From Williamsia sp. DF01-3 (GTDB taxonomy: Bacteria > Actinomycetota > Actinomycetes > Mycobacteriales > Mycobacteriaceae), in assembly GCF_023051145.1 (NCBI RefSeq), contig NZ_JALKFS010000001.1, forward strand, positions 1 through 64,000: a DNA stretch of 64,000 nucleotides. Direction: 5' to 3'. Under the pieces are notes generated by a model. That model saw nothing but the letters and a program-made list of their open reading frames with translations, made no database searches and was not told the DNA's origin. A program made the position numbers and the translations under genes. Position 1 is the stretch's first letter. Every line of letters starts with the position of its first letter. Positions 34,166 to 43,656 of the stretch are shown one piece after another.

Positions 34166-34401
34166 CGGCAGCACAGTACGTTTCGGCTAGACCGATGTGC
34201 ACAAAGCCCCGGAAGAAACAGGGGACAACGGTATATTGTCTGCGCAACACTCTGCAGCACAGTCTATTTCGCCTCCAGTGACGAGCAGGGCCGCAGCTGC
34301 GGCGTACACCGCACCGCCACACCACCTATTCCCGCACGGCGGCGGGTGAGTGCGGCAGCGTTCGGAGTTTCGACCCAAGCCTTGGCCGGCTGGATGCGAG
34401 G

Positions 34402-35205
34402 ATGACGATCATGCGGCTCACCGGCTTCGTTGTAGCGCTCATCGCGACATTGCTCATCGCTTCGTGTTCGTCGGACGACGAGTCGACGTCCAGTTCGCCA
34501 ACGTCCACCTCGCCTACCTCAACGACCGCCGGGCGTGGCGCGACCGTCGGCCAGATCGGAAAGCCTGCCCAACGTGTAGACGGCGCATACAAGATCACAC
34601 TCATAAGCGTCGTCGATCCTGGCGTGTGCGACACCGAAAACACAGCCAGGCCGCCCAGTGACACCGGCGACCGACTTCTCGTCGCAACGTTCGTCTTCGA
34701 GACATCGAATATTCCACTCGATGGCGCGTACTTGGCGACCACAAACTTTTATAGCGTTACCGATCAGACCGTCCGGGCGACGCAGAATGTCGAGGACCAG
34801 TATCAGTGCGGGGTCAATTCTGAAGGCCAGACGGCAACGAACAACCCCCTGCCGAACGCCCAGATTCTTCGCACCGGAATCTTCCGTGTGCCGGTCCAAG
34901 CCCAACTGCTTGGATACCGCGATCCCGACACACGGCAGGCGTTCGAGTGGGATATCACGGGGATTCCCACGGCCCCGTCCCAGGAGCCTGCGGTTGCCCC
35001 ACCGCCCGAGACAGCCCAACCGACCACCGCTACGCCACCTCCAGAAGAGCCGGACCCAGCGCCAGAACCGGTGGTGATTCCTCCAGCCACGACCGTCGCA
35101 CCGGACCTTGACAGTTGCGTCGAGGGGACAACCCGCTACCACGAAAACAGTGGAATTACCTACACCTGCAGGGACGGATCATGGCACGAAGGCCCGTACA
35201 ACTAG
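34402..35205 (+). CDS. Lipoprotein with Pro-rich linker and C-terminal Cys-containing motif
   Basis: The 267-residue precursor has a signal peptide and lipobox (LLIASC, Cys near 22), then a Ser/Thr/Pro linker. A beta-rich domain at about 50-190 (YKITLISVVDPGVCDTENTAR and LLVATFVFETSNI) resembles DUF4352-type immunoglobulin folds. A Pro/Glu-rich spacer (195-230) is followed by a small C-terminal unit with two Cys (LDSCVEGTTRYHENSGITYTC). It is surface-anchored; ligand unknown. ATG at 34402 or 34411 are both possible. Confidence 0.65.
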   Translation: MTIMRLTGFVVALIATLLIASCSSDDESTSSSPTSTSPTSTTAGRGATVGQIGKPAQRVDGAYKITLISVVDPGVCDTENTARPPSDTGDRLLVATFVFETSNIPLDGAYLATTNFYSVTDQTVRATQNVEDQYQCGVNSEGQTATNNPLPNAQILRTGIFRVPVQAQLLGYRDPDTRQAFEWDITGIPTAPSQEPAVAPPPETAQPTTATPPPEEPDPAPEPVVIPPATTVAPDLDSCVEGTTRYHENSGITYTCRDGSWHEGPYN

Positions 35206-35774
35206 CTACAACACTCGCGGGGAGGCCGGCGATAGCTACCAGGCGATGACGCGGCCCGCTTAAGCTCCCTGGCGATGCACGCACTCTGTGGCCGACCACT
35301 GGGCCAGATCGGGTCCGCCTCGCCGTGTCGTCGCACATCCGACAAGGCGTTTATGCATAATCGTCATTATTCATGAACTCTCGGGTGCGCTCGATATTCC
35401 AGCACTCGTATCGTGACATCTACTCGCGGCGTGGCTCGATGGCCGGGGTTGCGGAGGGGCGCGCTAGTCGCCGTCGCCGCATCCGGGCCTGGGTCGGCCC
35501 CTTCGTGTCTCGGGCCGTTCAATTGATCTCACCGCCGTAGGATCAGTCGTGTTTTCGGTTGGCAACTAGGCCCGTCGGTTTCAGATCCTCTGCGGCCCAC
35601 CCAACCACGGCGTTCGAAGGCAGCAACCAGGGGTCGGTAGTAGCGCGAACTGATCGCCATCGCGGGTGCAATGAACATCACCGGAGTGTTGTGCGTGCTC
35701 GCTGGCGTCGTACGGATGGCATTGATTTTAGTGCCGTTGGCTGTCCCTGGCTTGTCTTCGTGAGTTCATGAGTG
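35206..35774. other. Intergenic region with an AT-rich palindrome
   Basis: No convincing gene. An imperfect dyad ATGCATAAT-N4-ATTATTCAT (about 35353-35374) is the AT-richest spot nearby and could be a promoter or operator. Nothing else is seen. Confidence 0.4.
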
Positions 35775-36425
35775 TCAATTCGATGGGTGCCGCTCGGGGC
35801 GGGACTCAACGCCTCGTGCGATGAGGTCGGCGACTGGTGCCAGCAGATCGTCAGGGTCGATCCGAGTTCGGTCCGTGCGCCAGGTCAGGGCGAGGACGCC
35901 GTTGAGCATCGCCCACAGGAGCTTCGCGGTCTGGTCCGGGTTGAGGTCGGGACGGACCGACCCGTCGGCGATGCCGGCGCGTAACGCTGCGGCGAGTTTG
36001 CCGTTTTGCTCGTCGGTGAGATCGGCGATGGCCTCGGTCGGCCCGGGCAGCTCGGGTGGGTCGAGAAGCAGCCGGAACTCGTGGGGTCGTTCGGTCGCGA
36101 AGCGTATATAGGCATTGCCGGCGGCCAGGATGCGTTCGCGGGGCGTGCCGCCGGTGTTGTAGGCCTCGTCCATGTAGATGCGGTTGGCGGCAAAGGCGCG
36201 TTCGGCTACCGCCAGCAGAACGGCGTCTCGCGAGCCGACACGGTTGTAGATGGTCTGTAGTGCCACATCGGCTCGTTCGGCGATCGTCGGCAGAGTGACT
36301 GCTGAGGGGCCGCCGCTGCGGAGCAGTTCTTCGGCGGCGTCGATGATCGCCTCGCGGGTAGCTGCGTTCTTGCGGCCTCGGCGGTCTGGAAGGGCCGTAG
36401 TCGGGGGTGAGGGCATTGTGCTCAC
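35775..36425 (-). CDS. TetR-family regulator of the catabolic operon
   Basis: The 216-residue protein has an HTH at about 18-65 (REAIIDAAEELLRSGGPSAVTLPTIAERADVALQTIYNRVGSRDAVL) and a helical C-terminal domain. It follows the SDR gene by 8 bp on the same strand, so it is the last gene of the operon 40474-35775 and may control it from the quasi-palindrome upstream of 40474. GTG 36425 or ATG 36416 can start it. Confidence 0.88.
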   Translation of the reverse strand: MSTMPSPPTTALPDRRGRKNAATREAIIDAAEELLRSGGPSAVTLPTIAERADVALQTIYNRVGSRDAVLLAVAERAFAANRIYMDEAYNTGGTPRERILAAGNAYIRFATERPHEFRLLLDPPELPGPTEAIADLTDEQNGKLAAALRAGIADGSVRPDLNPDQTAKLLWAMLNGVLALTWRTDRTRIDPDDLLAPVADLIARGVESRPERHPSN

Positions 36426-36433
36426 ACTTTCAT

Positions 36434-37306
36434 CTAGCCGCGAGTCGGCTTGTCATCTCGGTCGCTGATCCAGCCGTCACCACCGACGGCAGCGATGGCG
36501 TCTGGGATGGTGCGGCCGGGAAACCCGACCCGCTCCACGAGGGGGCGGATAATTCCAGGCACGCGGGCGAACAGAGAGTTGGTGCGCGGCGCGACGATGA
36601 GAGGGGCACGTCGGGAGATTCCGTCGAGGGCAGCGGACACGACCTCGTCGAGGGTAATCATCTTCCATAGTCCCCTCTTGTTGCCTCCCCATACGATGCT
36701 GCCGGCGGCGTCGTCTTGCACCTCGTCCATCATGGCCGTCTTGAAGAAGGTCGGGTGCGCGCTGCCGACGGCGACGCCGTAGTGGCGGACTTCGAGCCGG
36801 GTGGCGTCGCAGAGCGCCCACACCCCGGCCTTACTGGCCACGTAAGGACCGCTCAGCGGTGAGTGTACAAATGCAGCCATCGACGAGATCGCGAGCAGAT
36901 AACCGCCCGTCCGCTTGACGTGGGGCATCGCGGCCCGGAAGGTGCGCCAGGTGCCGTTGAGGTTGATGTCGATGACTCTCTCGTAGACCTCCGGCGCGAG
37001 TGTCTCCAGCGGCGCCATGGACCCAACTCCGGCGTTGGCGATGACAATATCGATGCGACCGAAGTGTTCGGCGGCGGCGTCGATCGCATCCTGGACGCTA
37101 GCCAGGTCGCGGACGTCCGCGTGCCATCCGCGGGCGACAGAGAGGCTGCCGAGATGTGCAGCCTGTTCTGTGGTGCGGTTCTCGTCGAGGTCGAGGAGGG
37201 CGAGGTTGGCGCCGCGGTCGCGGAGCGCCTGGGCAAGCGCGGAGCCCAGTCCGCCGGTGGAGCCGGTGATGACGACCGTGCGCCCGGCAAGTTCGTAGCG
37301 GTTCAT
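36434..37306 (-). CDS. Short-chain dehydrogenase/reductase
   Basis: From ATG 37306 (GTAGGAG site) the protein has 290 residues. It has the cofactor motif TGSTGGLG (about 12-19), NAG (IANAGVG), the catalytic Ser in AISSMAAF and Tyr/Lys in YVASKAG, so a classical SDR. The long C-terminal tail after 230 suggests a bulky substrate. It is co-transcribed with a hydrolase and another SDR. Confidence 0.9.
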   Translation of the reverse strand: MNRYELAGRTVVITGSTGGLGSALAQALRDRGANLALLDLDENRTTEQAAHLGSLSVARGWHADVRDLASVQDAIDAAAEHFGRIDIVIANAGVGSMAPLETLAPEVYERVIDINLNGTWRTFRAAMPHVKRTGGYLLAISSMAAFVHSPLSGPYVASKAGVWALCDATRLEVRHYGVAVGSAHPTFFKTAMMDEVQDDAAGSIVWGGNKRGLWKMITLDEVVSAALDGISRRAPLIVAPRTNSLFARVPGIIRPLVERVGFPGRTIPDAIAAVGGDGWISDRDDKPTRG

Positions 37307-37334
37307 GGTGGGGTCTCCTACTTTCGGTGTGGTC

Positions 37335-38243
37335 TTACTGCACCGGCACGTGACGGCGCAGGAAGGCAATCTGATCGGTGACGTTGCGTTCAAACCAGTC
37401 ACCGACGTAGATGTCGAAGTGGCCGGCGTCGTAGAGTTTCACTTCTCCGAAGGTGGCGTCCCTGGTGTACTTCTGCGTCGCTTTTGCTGGCGCGACGGTG
37501 TCGCGTTCGCTGATTGCAAAGTGGATCGGGCAGGTGAGGTCTTTGACGCGGCGACCCGGGAAGTGGGTCGAAATCTGCAGCGCGATCCGTGCTGCTACGT
37601 CTTTGGGATAGGTCGCGCCTACGGGGATGAGTGCCTCGACACCTGCTGCCGAGTCCGGGGAGGTCATGAGTGCGGTCGATCCGGGCGCACCATAAGTGGG
37701 CACCATCACCGGCGCACGGCCCAGGTGTGAGCCGATAACATCTCGTACCGCGCGGGCGGTGACCTTCACCGAGGTGATGGGCGGAATCACCAGACTCGAA
37801 GCCAGGCCGCTGGTGAACGGGCACTGTGCGATCACGGCAGCAACGCGGCGATCATCGGCGCCGGTGATGATGACGTGGCCACCACCGAACGAGGTTCCCC
37901 ACAACACCACTCGATCAGGATCGATCCCGGGGAGGGTCCGGGCAAACCCCACTGCCGCTTTCCAGTCGGCGAGTTGGGCTTTGACGTCGAGTAGTTGGCG
38001 CGGCTGTCCGCCACTGGCTCCGAAGTAGCGGTAGTCAAAGACCAGGCACGCGTAGCCCTGGGCGGTGAATCGTTCCGCGAAGGCATCGAGTCGCTCCTCT
38101 TTGACTCCGCCCAGTCCATGCGCCATCACGATGATCGGTGCCGGGCCGTCGGTCGCGGATCGATCAGGTGTGTACAGCCATCCGGCGCACTCATCAGCGC
38201 CGGATGAGAAGACGATGTCGGTGCGGGTTGTCTTGCTGGGCAT
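37335..38243 (-). CDS. Alpha/beta hydrolase (dienelactone/DUF1100-like)
   Basis: The 302-residue protein has AHGLGG (oxyanion loop, about 42), GTSFGG nucleophile elbow (about 116-121), Asp in ISERDTVAP (about 248) and His in YDAGHFDIY (about 274), a complete triad. No signal peptide. It fits actinobacterial hydrolases such as the UilS-type and related xylosidase/acyl hydrolases. Its place between two SDR genes suggests ester or lactone opening within the same pathway. Confidence 0.88.
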   Translation of the reverse strand: MPSKTTRTDIVFSSGADECAGWLYTPDRSATDGPAPIIVMAHGLGGVKEERLDAFAERFTAQGYACLVFDYRYFGASGGQPRQLLDVKAQLADWKAAVGFARTLPGIDPDRVVLWGTSFGGGHVIITGADDRRVAAVIAQCPFTSGLASSLVIPPITSVKVTARAVRDVIGSHLGRAPVMVPTYGAPGSTALMTSPDSAAGVEALIPVGATYPKDVAARIALQISTHFPGRRVKDLTCPIHFAISERDTVAPAKATQKYTRDATFGEVKLYDAGHFDIYVGDWFERNVTDQIAFLRRHVPVQ

Positions 38244-38295
38244 GCAGTTGCTCCTAGAGTGAGGGTGGCTCGGTCGGGTCTGCGAGGGCTGACCG

Positions 38296-39357
38296 CTACT
38301 TCTTCTGGTTCATCTGGTGAAACATCTCGATAACAGATTGAGAGGCGGGCCGGAACTCGATGCCCAGTTCGGTGCGGGTACGGGAGTTGTCGAACGCCAG
38401 GGGCCAACCGAGATTGCGGTCGATGACCTTGCGGGACATGCCGGTCGCAGGTGCAGCGAGCTTGACCACGTACTTGGGCAGTTCGCGGCGCGGGAACGAG
38501 CGTCGATCGCCGAACTCCTGCCGGAGTATCGTGCCGATTTCCAGTAGCGAGAGTGTATCGGCGGTCGCAATGTAGCGGCCGGAGGCCAAGGATGTGAATG
38601 CCGCAGCGATATGGGCTCGCGCTACATCACGAACGTCGACTACACCGAAGATCAGCGCGGGCGCACCGAGTGTCAACGACCCGTCGGTGAAGTGCCGCAT
38701 CGTCGTCATACTCCCGGAGATGCTGACGTCGGTCAGGGAGGGGCCAAGTACGACCGCTGGGTGAATGCTGACCAGATCCCAGCGATCCTGGGCGTCGTGA
38801 ATCGTGCGCGCTTGGCGTTCGGCAACGGTTTTGGAGTAATTGTATGGCTGGTGATCGGGCGTGCTGGTCGTATTCCAATCCGTTTCGCCGAACTCGGACT
38901 TGCCCTGCATGTCCGCGTTGTCTCCGTAGAGCGCCGCGACGCTGCTGGTGAGCACAACTCGCTTGACTGTCGGCATTTGTTCGACACTGGTCAGGACGTT
39001 CGTTGTGCCTCCGAGAGCGGGACGGATGAGTTGCTCCTGGGGATCGCGGATCTTGCCGACGAGAAACGGTGAGGCGGTGTGCATGACCACCTCGCAGCCG
39101 GCCATCGCCTCGGCAAAGCTGCCCTGGTCGAGAAGGTCAGCTCGATGCAGTGTCAAGTGGCCGGGGTGCTGCGTAGAGAGGCGGTGCAGGTGTTCGAGGC
39201 CCTGCGCCTTGTCGGGGTTGCGAACCGTCGCGCGCACGGTGTACCCGCCCTCGAGTAAATAGCGCACGATCCAACTGGCGATGTAACCGCTTGCGCCGGT
39301 AACCAGTACAGGTGCGGTCGGGTCGATGTTGACCGTGTTGGTAGCTGGAGTGGCCAC
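38296..39357 (-). CDS. Extended SDR, dihydroflavonol-4-reductase-like
   Basis: GTG 39357, preceded by GAGGAGCG, gives 353 residues. The Rossmann motif VTGASGYIASWIV (about 18-30), MHTASPF, LTSSVAAL (Ser) and YNYSKT (Tyr-x-x-x-Lys) are all present. It is an NADPH-dependent reductase of the DFR/aldehyde-reductase group. It starts 1 bp after the stop of the upstream saccharopine-dehydrogenase-like gene, so the two are tightly coupled. Confidence 0.9.
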   Translation of the reverse strand: MATPATNTVNIDPTAPVLVTGASGYIASWIVRYLLEGGYTVRATVRNPDKAQGLEHLHRLSTQHPGHLTLHRADLLDQGSFAEAMAGCEVVMHTASPFLVGKIRDPQEQLIRPALGGTTNVLTSVEQMPTVKRVVLTSSVAALYGDNADMQGKSEFGETDWNTTSTPDHQPYNYSKTVAERQARTIHDAQDRWDLVSIHPAVVLGPSLTDVSISGSMTTMRHFTDGSLTLGAPALIFGVVDVRDVARAHIAAAFTSLASGRYIATADTLSLLEIGTILRQEFGDRRSFPRRELPKYVVKLAAPATGMSRKVIDRNLGWPLAFDNSRTRTELGIEFRPASQSVIEMFHQMNQKK

Positions 39358-39358
39358 G

Positions 39359-40474
39359 TCAGATCGCTCCTCGCGAAGTAGAGAGTTGGATGCCCGCCTC
39401 GGCGACACCGGTGGTGAGCGGGTCGAGGCCGAACGCGCTGATGGGGTCCAACACACCCGCCTGCGTGATAGCACCGTCTGCGGCCTGAATCGCTCCCCAG
39501 GCAAGAAGATCGCCGGTGAAGTCGTAGGCGTTCACCCCCGACAGCGTCGCGCGATGTAGAAGTTGGCCGTCGCCGGCGAACGCCTCCGCAACGATCAGCG
39601 AGCCACTACGCTGGCGAGACTCGGCGTCCGGCCCACCGGTCGACCCGGAGACACGCTCCCGAATGAGGTTGATCAAGCCGCGACGTAAGGGCTCCACCGC
39701 GCCGATACCTGCCAGCGCGAGTGTCACTGCAGGCATCGCGCGGGTCGTCGCCGGGCCTGCGCCTGCAAGCATGACGTTAACCTCGCGCAGCGACGGGTAA
39801 TGCTTGGGCAACCCGAAGTGTTCGGTACCGCCTACGCTGAACGCCCAACGCCGCTGTCGGCCATCGAGAGTGAAGGATCGAATACGGCCACCAGTACGTT
39901 CGCTGCGCAGCTGCCCGTTGCGAAACCCGAACGACGGTTCAAGCGCAGCTCGCGCCGAACTTGCTTTTGTCCCTCCGCTGATACCGCTATCAAGACTCAG
40001 ATAGCCGATGTCCACACGAACCGCGTCCGGACCGGCCTCACGCAACGCGAGGCCAGCCGCCACGTGGCCCGGCACCCAGTCGAAACCGAACGCAGTCAGC
40101 AACACGCTGTCCGCGCGACGCGCCTCCGGCCCGTAGCGGTCATAGACCTGCCTGATGAACGCCGGCTCACCAGTCGAATCCAGGTAATGCGCACCTGCGG
40201 CGGCGGCCGCCTCGACAGCAGCGGCACCCCACTCGACAAAAGGCCCCACAGTCGCCACTAGAACGTCTCCCCGCTCGACCAGCGCACGCACCGACCCCGG
40301 GCGAGAAACATCGGCTAACGCCGTGGGCAAACCCCCAAGGTCGGCCGCCAAACGTTCGACCTTCTCGGCTGAACGCGCAGCGAGAACTGGACGGACACCG
40401 CGCGACACCAACGATCGGGCAACCAGCTGACCAGTGAAACCTGTCGCTCCGAAAACCACGATGCGCGACGCCAT
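39359..40474 (-). CDS. Saccharopine-dehydrogenase-like / trans-acting enoyl reductase family
   Basis: From ATG 40474 (GGAGGGGAG site) the protein has 371 residues. The N-terminus is a Rossmann fold (IVVFGATGFTGQLVARSL); LATVGPFVEWGAAAVEAAAAAG and HYLDSTGE are the hallmark of mycobacterial Rv2449c/Rv2953-like proteins. These act as enoyl reductases or unknown oxidoreductases on lipids. It is the first gene of the operon. A quasi-palindrome GAAAGCATTC near 40556-40565 upstream may bind the TetR protein. Confidence 0.85.
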   Translation of the reverse strand: MASRIVVFGATGFTGQLVARSLVSRGVRPVLAARSAEKVERLAADLGGLPTALADVSRPGSVRALVERGDVLVATVGPFVEWGAAAVEAAAAAGAHYLDSTGEPAFIRQVYDRYGPEARRADSVLLTAFGFDWVPGHVAAGLALREAGPDAVRVDIGYLSLDSGISGGTKASSARAALEPSFGFRNGQLRSERTGGRIRSFTLDGRQRRWAFSVGGTEHFGLPKHYPSLREVNVMLAGAGPATTRAMPAVTLALAGIGAVEPLRRGLINLIRERVSGSTGGPDAESRQRSGSLIVAEAFAGDGQLLHRATLSGVNAYDFTGDLLAWGAIQAADGAITQAGVLDPISAFGLDPLTTGVAEAGIQLSTSRGAI

Positions 40475-40734
40475 ACTCGACTCCCCTCCAAACCGCGAGA
40501 CTGGACGCAACACACGCCCAGCTAGAACAGGATATAGGAGAGCATACAACTTTAGAAAGCATTCCAATTTTAGATGCCATTCAGGTCGCACTGGCGCCGG
40601 TCGCAGCCGCGCTGCGTAGCTATTGGGTGTAGGTGCACCTGCGGTCGTCGGGCAGCAGCGCGGATGTCGCGCCGCTGATCACCCGCAGTCGTTCCCGAAC
40701 AACGGCTATTCGTCGTTTGTCGCCCGCTAGACGG

Positions 40735-41293
40735 CATGGCCAGTGACGTGAGTGCCCCAACGAGGACGCGAGCGATCTGCTGTCTGCCGATGACACCTAC
40801 GTCTGGGATCATCGACCCTCGCTGCTCGCCCTGGAACAGATGCAGTGATTGTTGGTCGGCGTCGTGCATGTCGAACCAGCCCGGTCGGGCGATTGTGAAC
40901 GGGTTGCCGCTTGCTCGGATCAGACGCTCCCGCGGCGTTTCCAGTCTGGAAGTGGGGAGGCGGCCCCGACGTTGGCGATTCCGATGGCCGACATGAGCAC
41001 GATGTGCGCATGGCGGTTGTCGAGGGCAAGCAAGATTCGAAGCACGCCCTCGTAGTCGACCCGTCGGGCATCACCGTCGACGGTCGCGGTGATCGCATCG
41101 ATGCCGTCAACCGCTTCGTCCATCCCGGCTCCGGTCGTGAGGTCCCCGTCGACCAGTGTTACGCCTGCCGGTAACACACTGGTAGCGCGGTTCGGGTCGC
41201 GGACGAGCGCAGCAACGTCGTGGCCCAGTTCAGTCGCTTCGCGCACAACCAACCGCCCGACGCTGCCTGTCCCGCCAATGCAAGTACTCGCAC
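40735..41293 (-). pseudogene. NmrA/SDR-family gene with several frameshifts
   Basis: Parts of an atypical SDR lie in different frames. The start RVLALAG (GTG 41293) shifts within the Rossmann loop to RLVVREATELGHDVAALVRD. A continuous piece then runs to ASPLPDWKRR, and a third frame carries LIRASGNPFTIARPGWFDMHDADQQ to VLVGALTSLAM. At least two indels break it. Reassembled it would be a NAD(P)-binding protein of about 200 residues, close to YwnB/NmrA types. No other gene is seen in 40475-41484. Confidence 0.65.
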
Positions 41294-41484
41294 TGCGCTC
41301 CCGCCATCGTCAATCAGTCCAGATCAACCATCCAGGGGGAGTGCGTTCCCGACAATGGGAAGAAGTTTTCCTATGCTTTGACCGGCCGGTCCAGCGCGAA
41401 GCCCGGTAGGAGAGACACGACATCTGAGTAACCGGCCCAGACACGTTCCGCGCCGGCGGATGTAATTGCTGGCCGCGTGGCAGT

Positions 41485-41601
41485 TCCGTTGATCGGCGCC
41501 GGCGTCTGGTGGCTCTAACCCGCACCGCGTCAAGTTTACTTGACATATCTATATAATCGGCGTAACTAGTTGCTGCGCAATATATTTCGTCAACGGTGAT
41601 G
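41485..41601 (+). repeat. Dispersed two-palindrome element, copy 2
   Basis: An upstream conserved arm (CCGTTGATCGG, then GTCTGGTGGCTC) leads to TCAAGTTTACTTGA (41530-41543), then CATATCTATATAATCGGCG, TAACTAGTTG and a decayed second palindrome (TTTCGTCAACGGTGATG). It lies next to the NmrA pseudogene. Confidence 0.75.
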
Positions 41602-41681
41602 GTGGTTAGCGCCCTGGGCTTGGGGTCCAGGTATAGACCCTCGTGAGGCATGTCGCGGAGCGCGCTACCGCGTCGTGTAGC

Positions 41682-41864
41682 TCAGGCGCTAGTTGTGCGT
41701 CGAGCTGCCCAGCGAATGAGTCGCCGGCGTTGCTCCGCCGTGCGCTCAGGGTGCCGTTCCGCCTCTCGTTCAGCAGCAATCGCTTCCTGCCATGCCCGTC
41801 TCATGTCGGGGTCATCGAACAGTGCCGGTTCGAGATTCTCCATGGGGCTCACACCACCTTTCAT
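41682..41864 (-). CDS. Small charged hypothetical protein (60 aa)
   Basis: The ATG at 41864 (GGAAG site) gives 60 residues, helical and rich in Glu/Arg (AWQEAIAAEREAERHPERTAEQRRRL). It lies 37 bp downstream of the GAF gene on the same strand, so it may be the last gene of the restriction-modification-like operon. No family is recognised. Confidence 0.5.
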   Translation of the reverse strand: MKGGVSPMENLEPALFDDPDMRRAWQEAIAAEREAERHPERTAEQRRRLIRWAARRTTSA

Positions 41865-41901
41865 GTCTACTTCCGCGAACACTAGCGATACCCACTGACA
41901 G

Positions 41902-42762
41902 TCACCGCGAGTCCATCTGATTGCGAATCTTGTTGATCTTGCCCGTCGACAGAACGGTCGCCTCGGCCGTGGCCAGGAGGTGTGCAAGTACTTTCATCAT
42001 GCCGATATCAGAGTCGGTGAACCCGTCAGTCTCCATGGTGTTTGCTGTCAGCATCCCGAAGGCTAGGCCGTCAGCGCGTACCGCAACCGAGACAAATGAC
42101 CGGTACTGCCTATTGGCGTTGGTGTCCCATGTATCGGGGACGCTCGACTTTGTGTCGTTGCTCGTGAAAACGTCACCAGAGTCGATTAGCTGCCATACTG
42201 CGAGGTCGGGCTGACCGGGTCCTTCGGCAAATTCTGTCGTGAAGGAGTCTTCTCGGTTGCGTGAGTGGGTGTAGGTCCCGGTGCGCATGACCCTGCGGGT
42301 TGCTGTCAGGTCTTCCACTCGAAAGTAGCCTGCCCGGGGTGCATAACTTTGAACCAGGTCGCACACCTTGCAGACGATCGAGGTACGAAGTCCGCTGATC
42401 AGCTCGTCCTTTGTGGGTTGGTCGGCCACCGCCAGTTCGCGTAGTTGCTCAGCGGTTCCTAGCATGGCGCCATTGACTAGGAGCATTGTGCGGCGGGCCT
42501 CCGCTTGGAGCGCCTCGGTCAGGGAGGTCTTTTCTTGCTCCTGCTGATGCTTGAAGGCGCGCTCGTTGCGGAACTTGAGAAAGCCGACGAATGCGGTCAG
42601 GACGCCGAGAACAAGGGCGGCTACGCGCGCAACGTTCTGAACTGTGCCAGCCGTGACGCTGATACTGAATGTAGTCAGCGCGGTGAGGACTGCGAGCACA
42701 CTGACTGCGGCCGTGTAGAGCACCGCATGGTCTTTAATTTGCTTGCTCTCCGTGTCCGTCAT
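41902..42762 (-). CDS. Membrane-anchored GAF-domain protein
   Basis: The 286-residue protein has two membrane helices (about 15-38 and 42-64), a charged coiled-coil stretch (about 66-95; RAFKHQQEQEKTSLTEALQAEARR) and a GAF domain at about 115-270 (FVSVAVRADGLAFGMLTANTME). It is 3 bp downstream of the putative nuclease gene and co-transcribed. It has no output domain, so it could be a sensor that signals through the helices or a defence accessory. Its link to the restriction genes is only positional. Confidence 0.7.
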   Translation of the reverse strand: MTDTESKQIKDHAVLYTAAVSVLAVLTALTTFSISVTAGTVQNVARVAALVLGVLTAFVGFLKFRNERAFKHQQEQEKTSLTEALQAEARRTMLLVNGAMLGTAEQLRELAVADQPTKDELISGLRTSIVCKVCDLVQSYAPRAGYFRVEDLTATRRVMRTGTYTHSRNREDSFTTEFAEGPGQPDLAVWQLIDSGDVFTSNDTKSSVPDTWDTNANRQYRSFVSVAVRADGLAFGMLTANTMETDGFTDSDIGMMKVLAHLLATAEATVLSTGKINKIRNQMDSR

Positions 42763-42765
42763 GAG

Positions 42766-43656
42766 TCAGTCGCTGTCAGGACTGTCGGGTAGGGGTAGAT
42801 CGCGGCGCTCTCGGCGTTCCCTGACCCGTACGTGGTACGAGACGGGTGTGACGGACAGCAGATGGTCGATCATTTCGGTGAAAAAGCCCGGTGGGCTGAT
42901 GTCGGCGGGTACCAATTCTGGATGGGCGGTAACGGCAGGGTCGGCGATTGTCCCATCCCAGTCGACCAAAAGTAGAGCGGTTGCGGTGTAGCCGTTGACA
43001 TCTCCTCGATGTCGAAGCTTTCGAACCATGTCGATCGTGCGCTCGAACGCGTCGGGTTCATCGCGGATGATGGTCGCGCGCTGGACGAAGAAGTAGCCGA
43101 CAGAGGCTAGAGGGTACCGTCCGCGGAGATTGCTAGCGTCGCCGTAAGATTCTTCGAATCGGTTGGGCAGGTTCTTACCGAAGCTCGAGAGTTGGGCCTT
43201 GGTCGAGACGAGAAGCTCTGGTCCTCGGTCCCACCGAGCGATCACAACATCGACCTGTTTGGGGTAGGCCTGACCGAGCACACGAGCGTCGACGGGCGCA
43301 ACGGCAGCGATCGACGGTAGGCGTGCAGCGACCTGTTCCCTAAGTGGTGCTGGCAGTTTCTCGAGCAACACGCTGATGTCCCGAGGGAGCACACGAGGTC
43401 TAGAAGCTCTGGGCCACACTTCATCTCGCTCGAATCCTGCTCGCCGAAACTCTTGAGCGATCCACGCATCGATGCCGTTCGCGAACTTGCCGCTCTCCGA
43501 CGCCGCGCCTTCTGCCACGGGTATACCCAGTAACCGCTCGAGCAGTCGGTAGTCAGGAGTGTAGGTCGGTGACTCACCACGGCGGTGCGCCCACGGATCA
43601 GTTGGTTCGTCACCGAAGAGGTGATCGAACTGACTAAACGAGTCGGTGCGCGCCAT
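42766..43656 (-). CDS. Putative restriction endonuclease partner of the methyltransferase
   Basis: The 296-residue protein overlaps the methyltransferase stop by 1 bp (TGATG). A plausible PD-(D/E)xK core is at about 135-155 (KQVDVVIARWDRGPELLVSTK: Asp, then E-x-x-x-x-K pattern), followed by a conserved RYPLASVGYFFVQR strand-helix region. No signal peptide. Position beside an adenine methyltransferase and an RHH regulator argues for a type II nuclease of unknown specificity. The fold call is inference. Confidence 0.55.
   Translation of the reverse strand: MARTDSFSQFDHLFGDEPTDPWAHRRGESPTYTPDYRLLERLLGIPVAEGAASESGKFANGIDAWIAQEFRRAGFERDEVWPRASRPRVLPRDISVLLEKLPAPLREQVAARLPSIAAVAPVDARVLGQAYPKQVDVVIARWDRGPELLVSTKAQLSSFGKNLPNRFEESYGDASNLRGRYPLASVGYFFVQRATIIRDEPDAFERTIDMVRKLRHRGDVNGYTATALLLVDWDGTIADPAVTAHPELVPADISPPGFFTEMIDHLLSVTPVSYHVRVRERRERRDLPLPDSPDSD

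Noticed and set aside
41310-41651. 113-codon minus-strand frame
   Set aside because: It reads through repeat copy 2 and has no domain or ribosome site.
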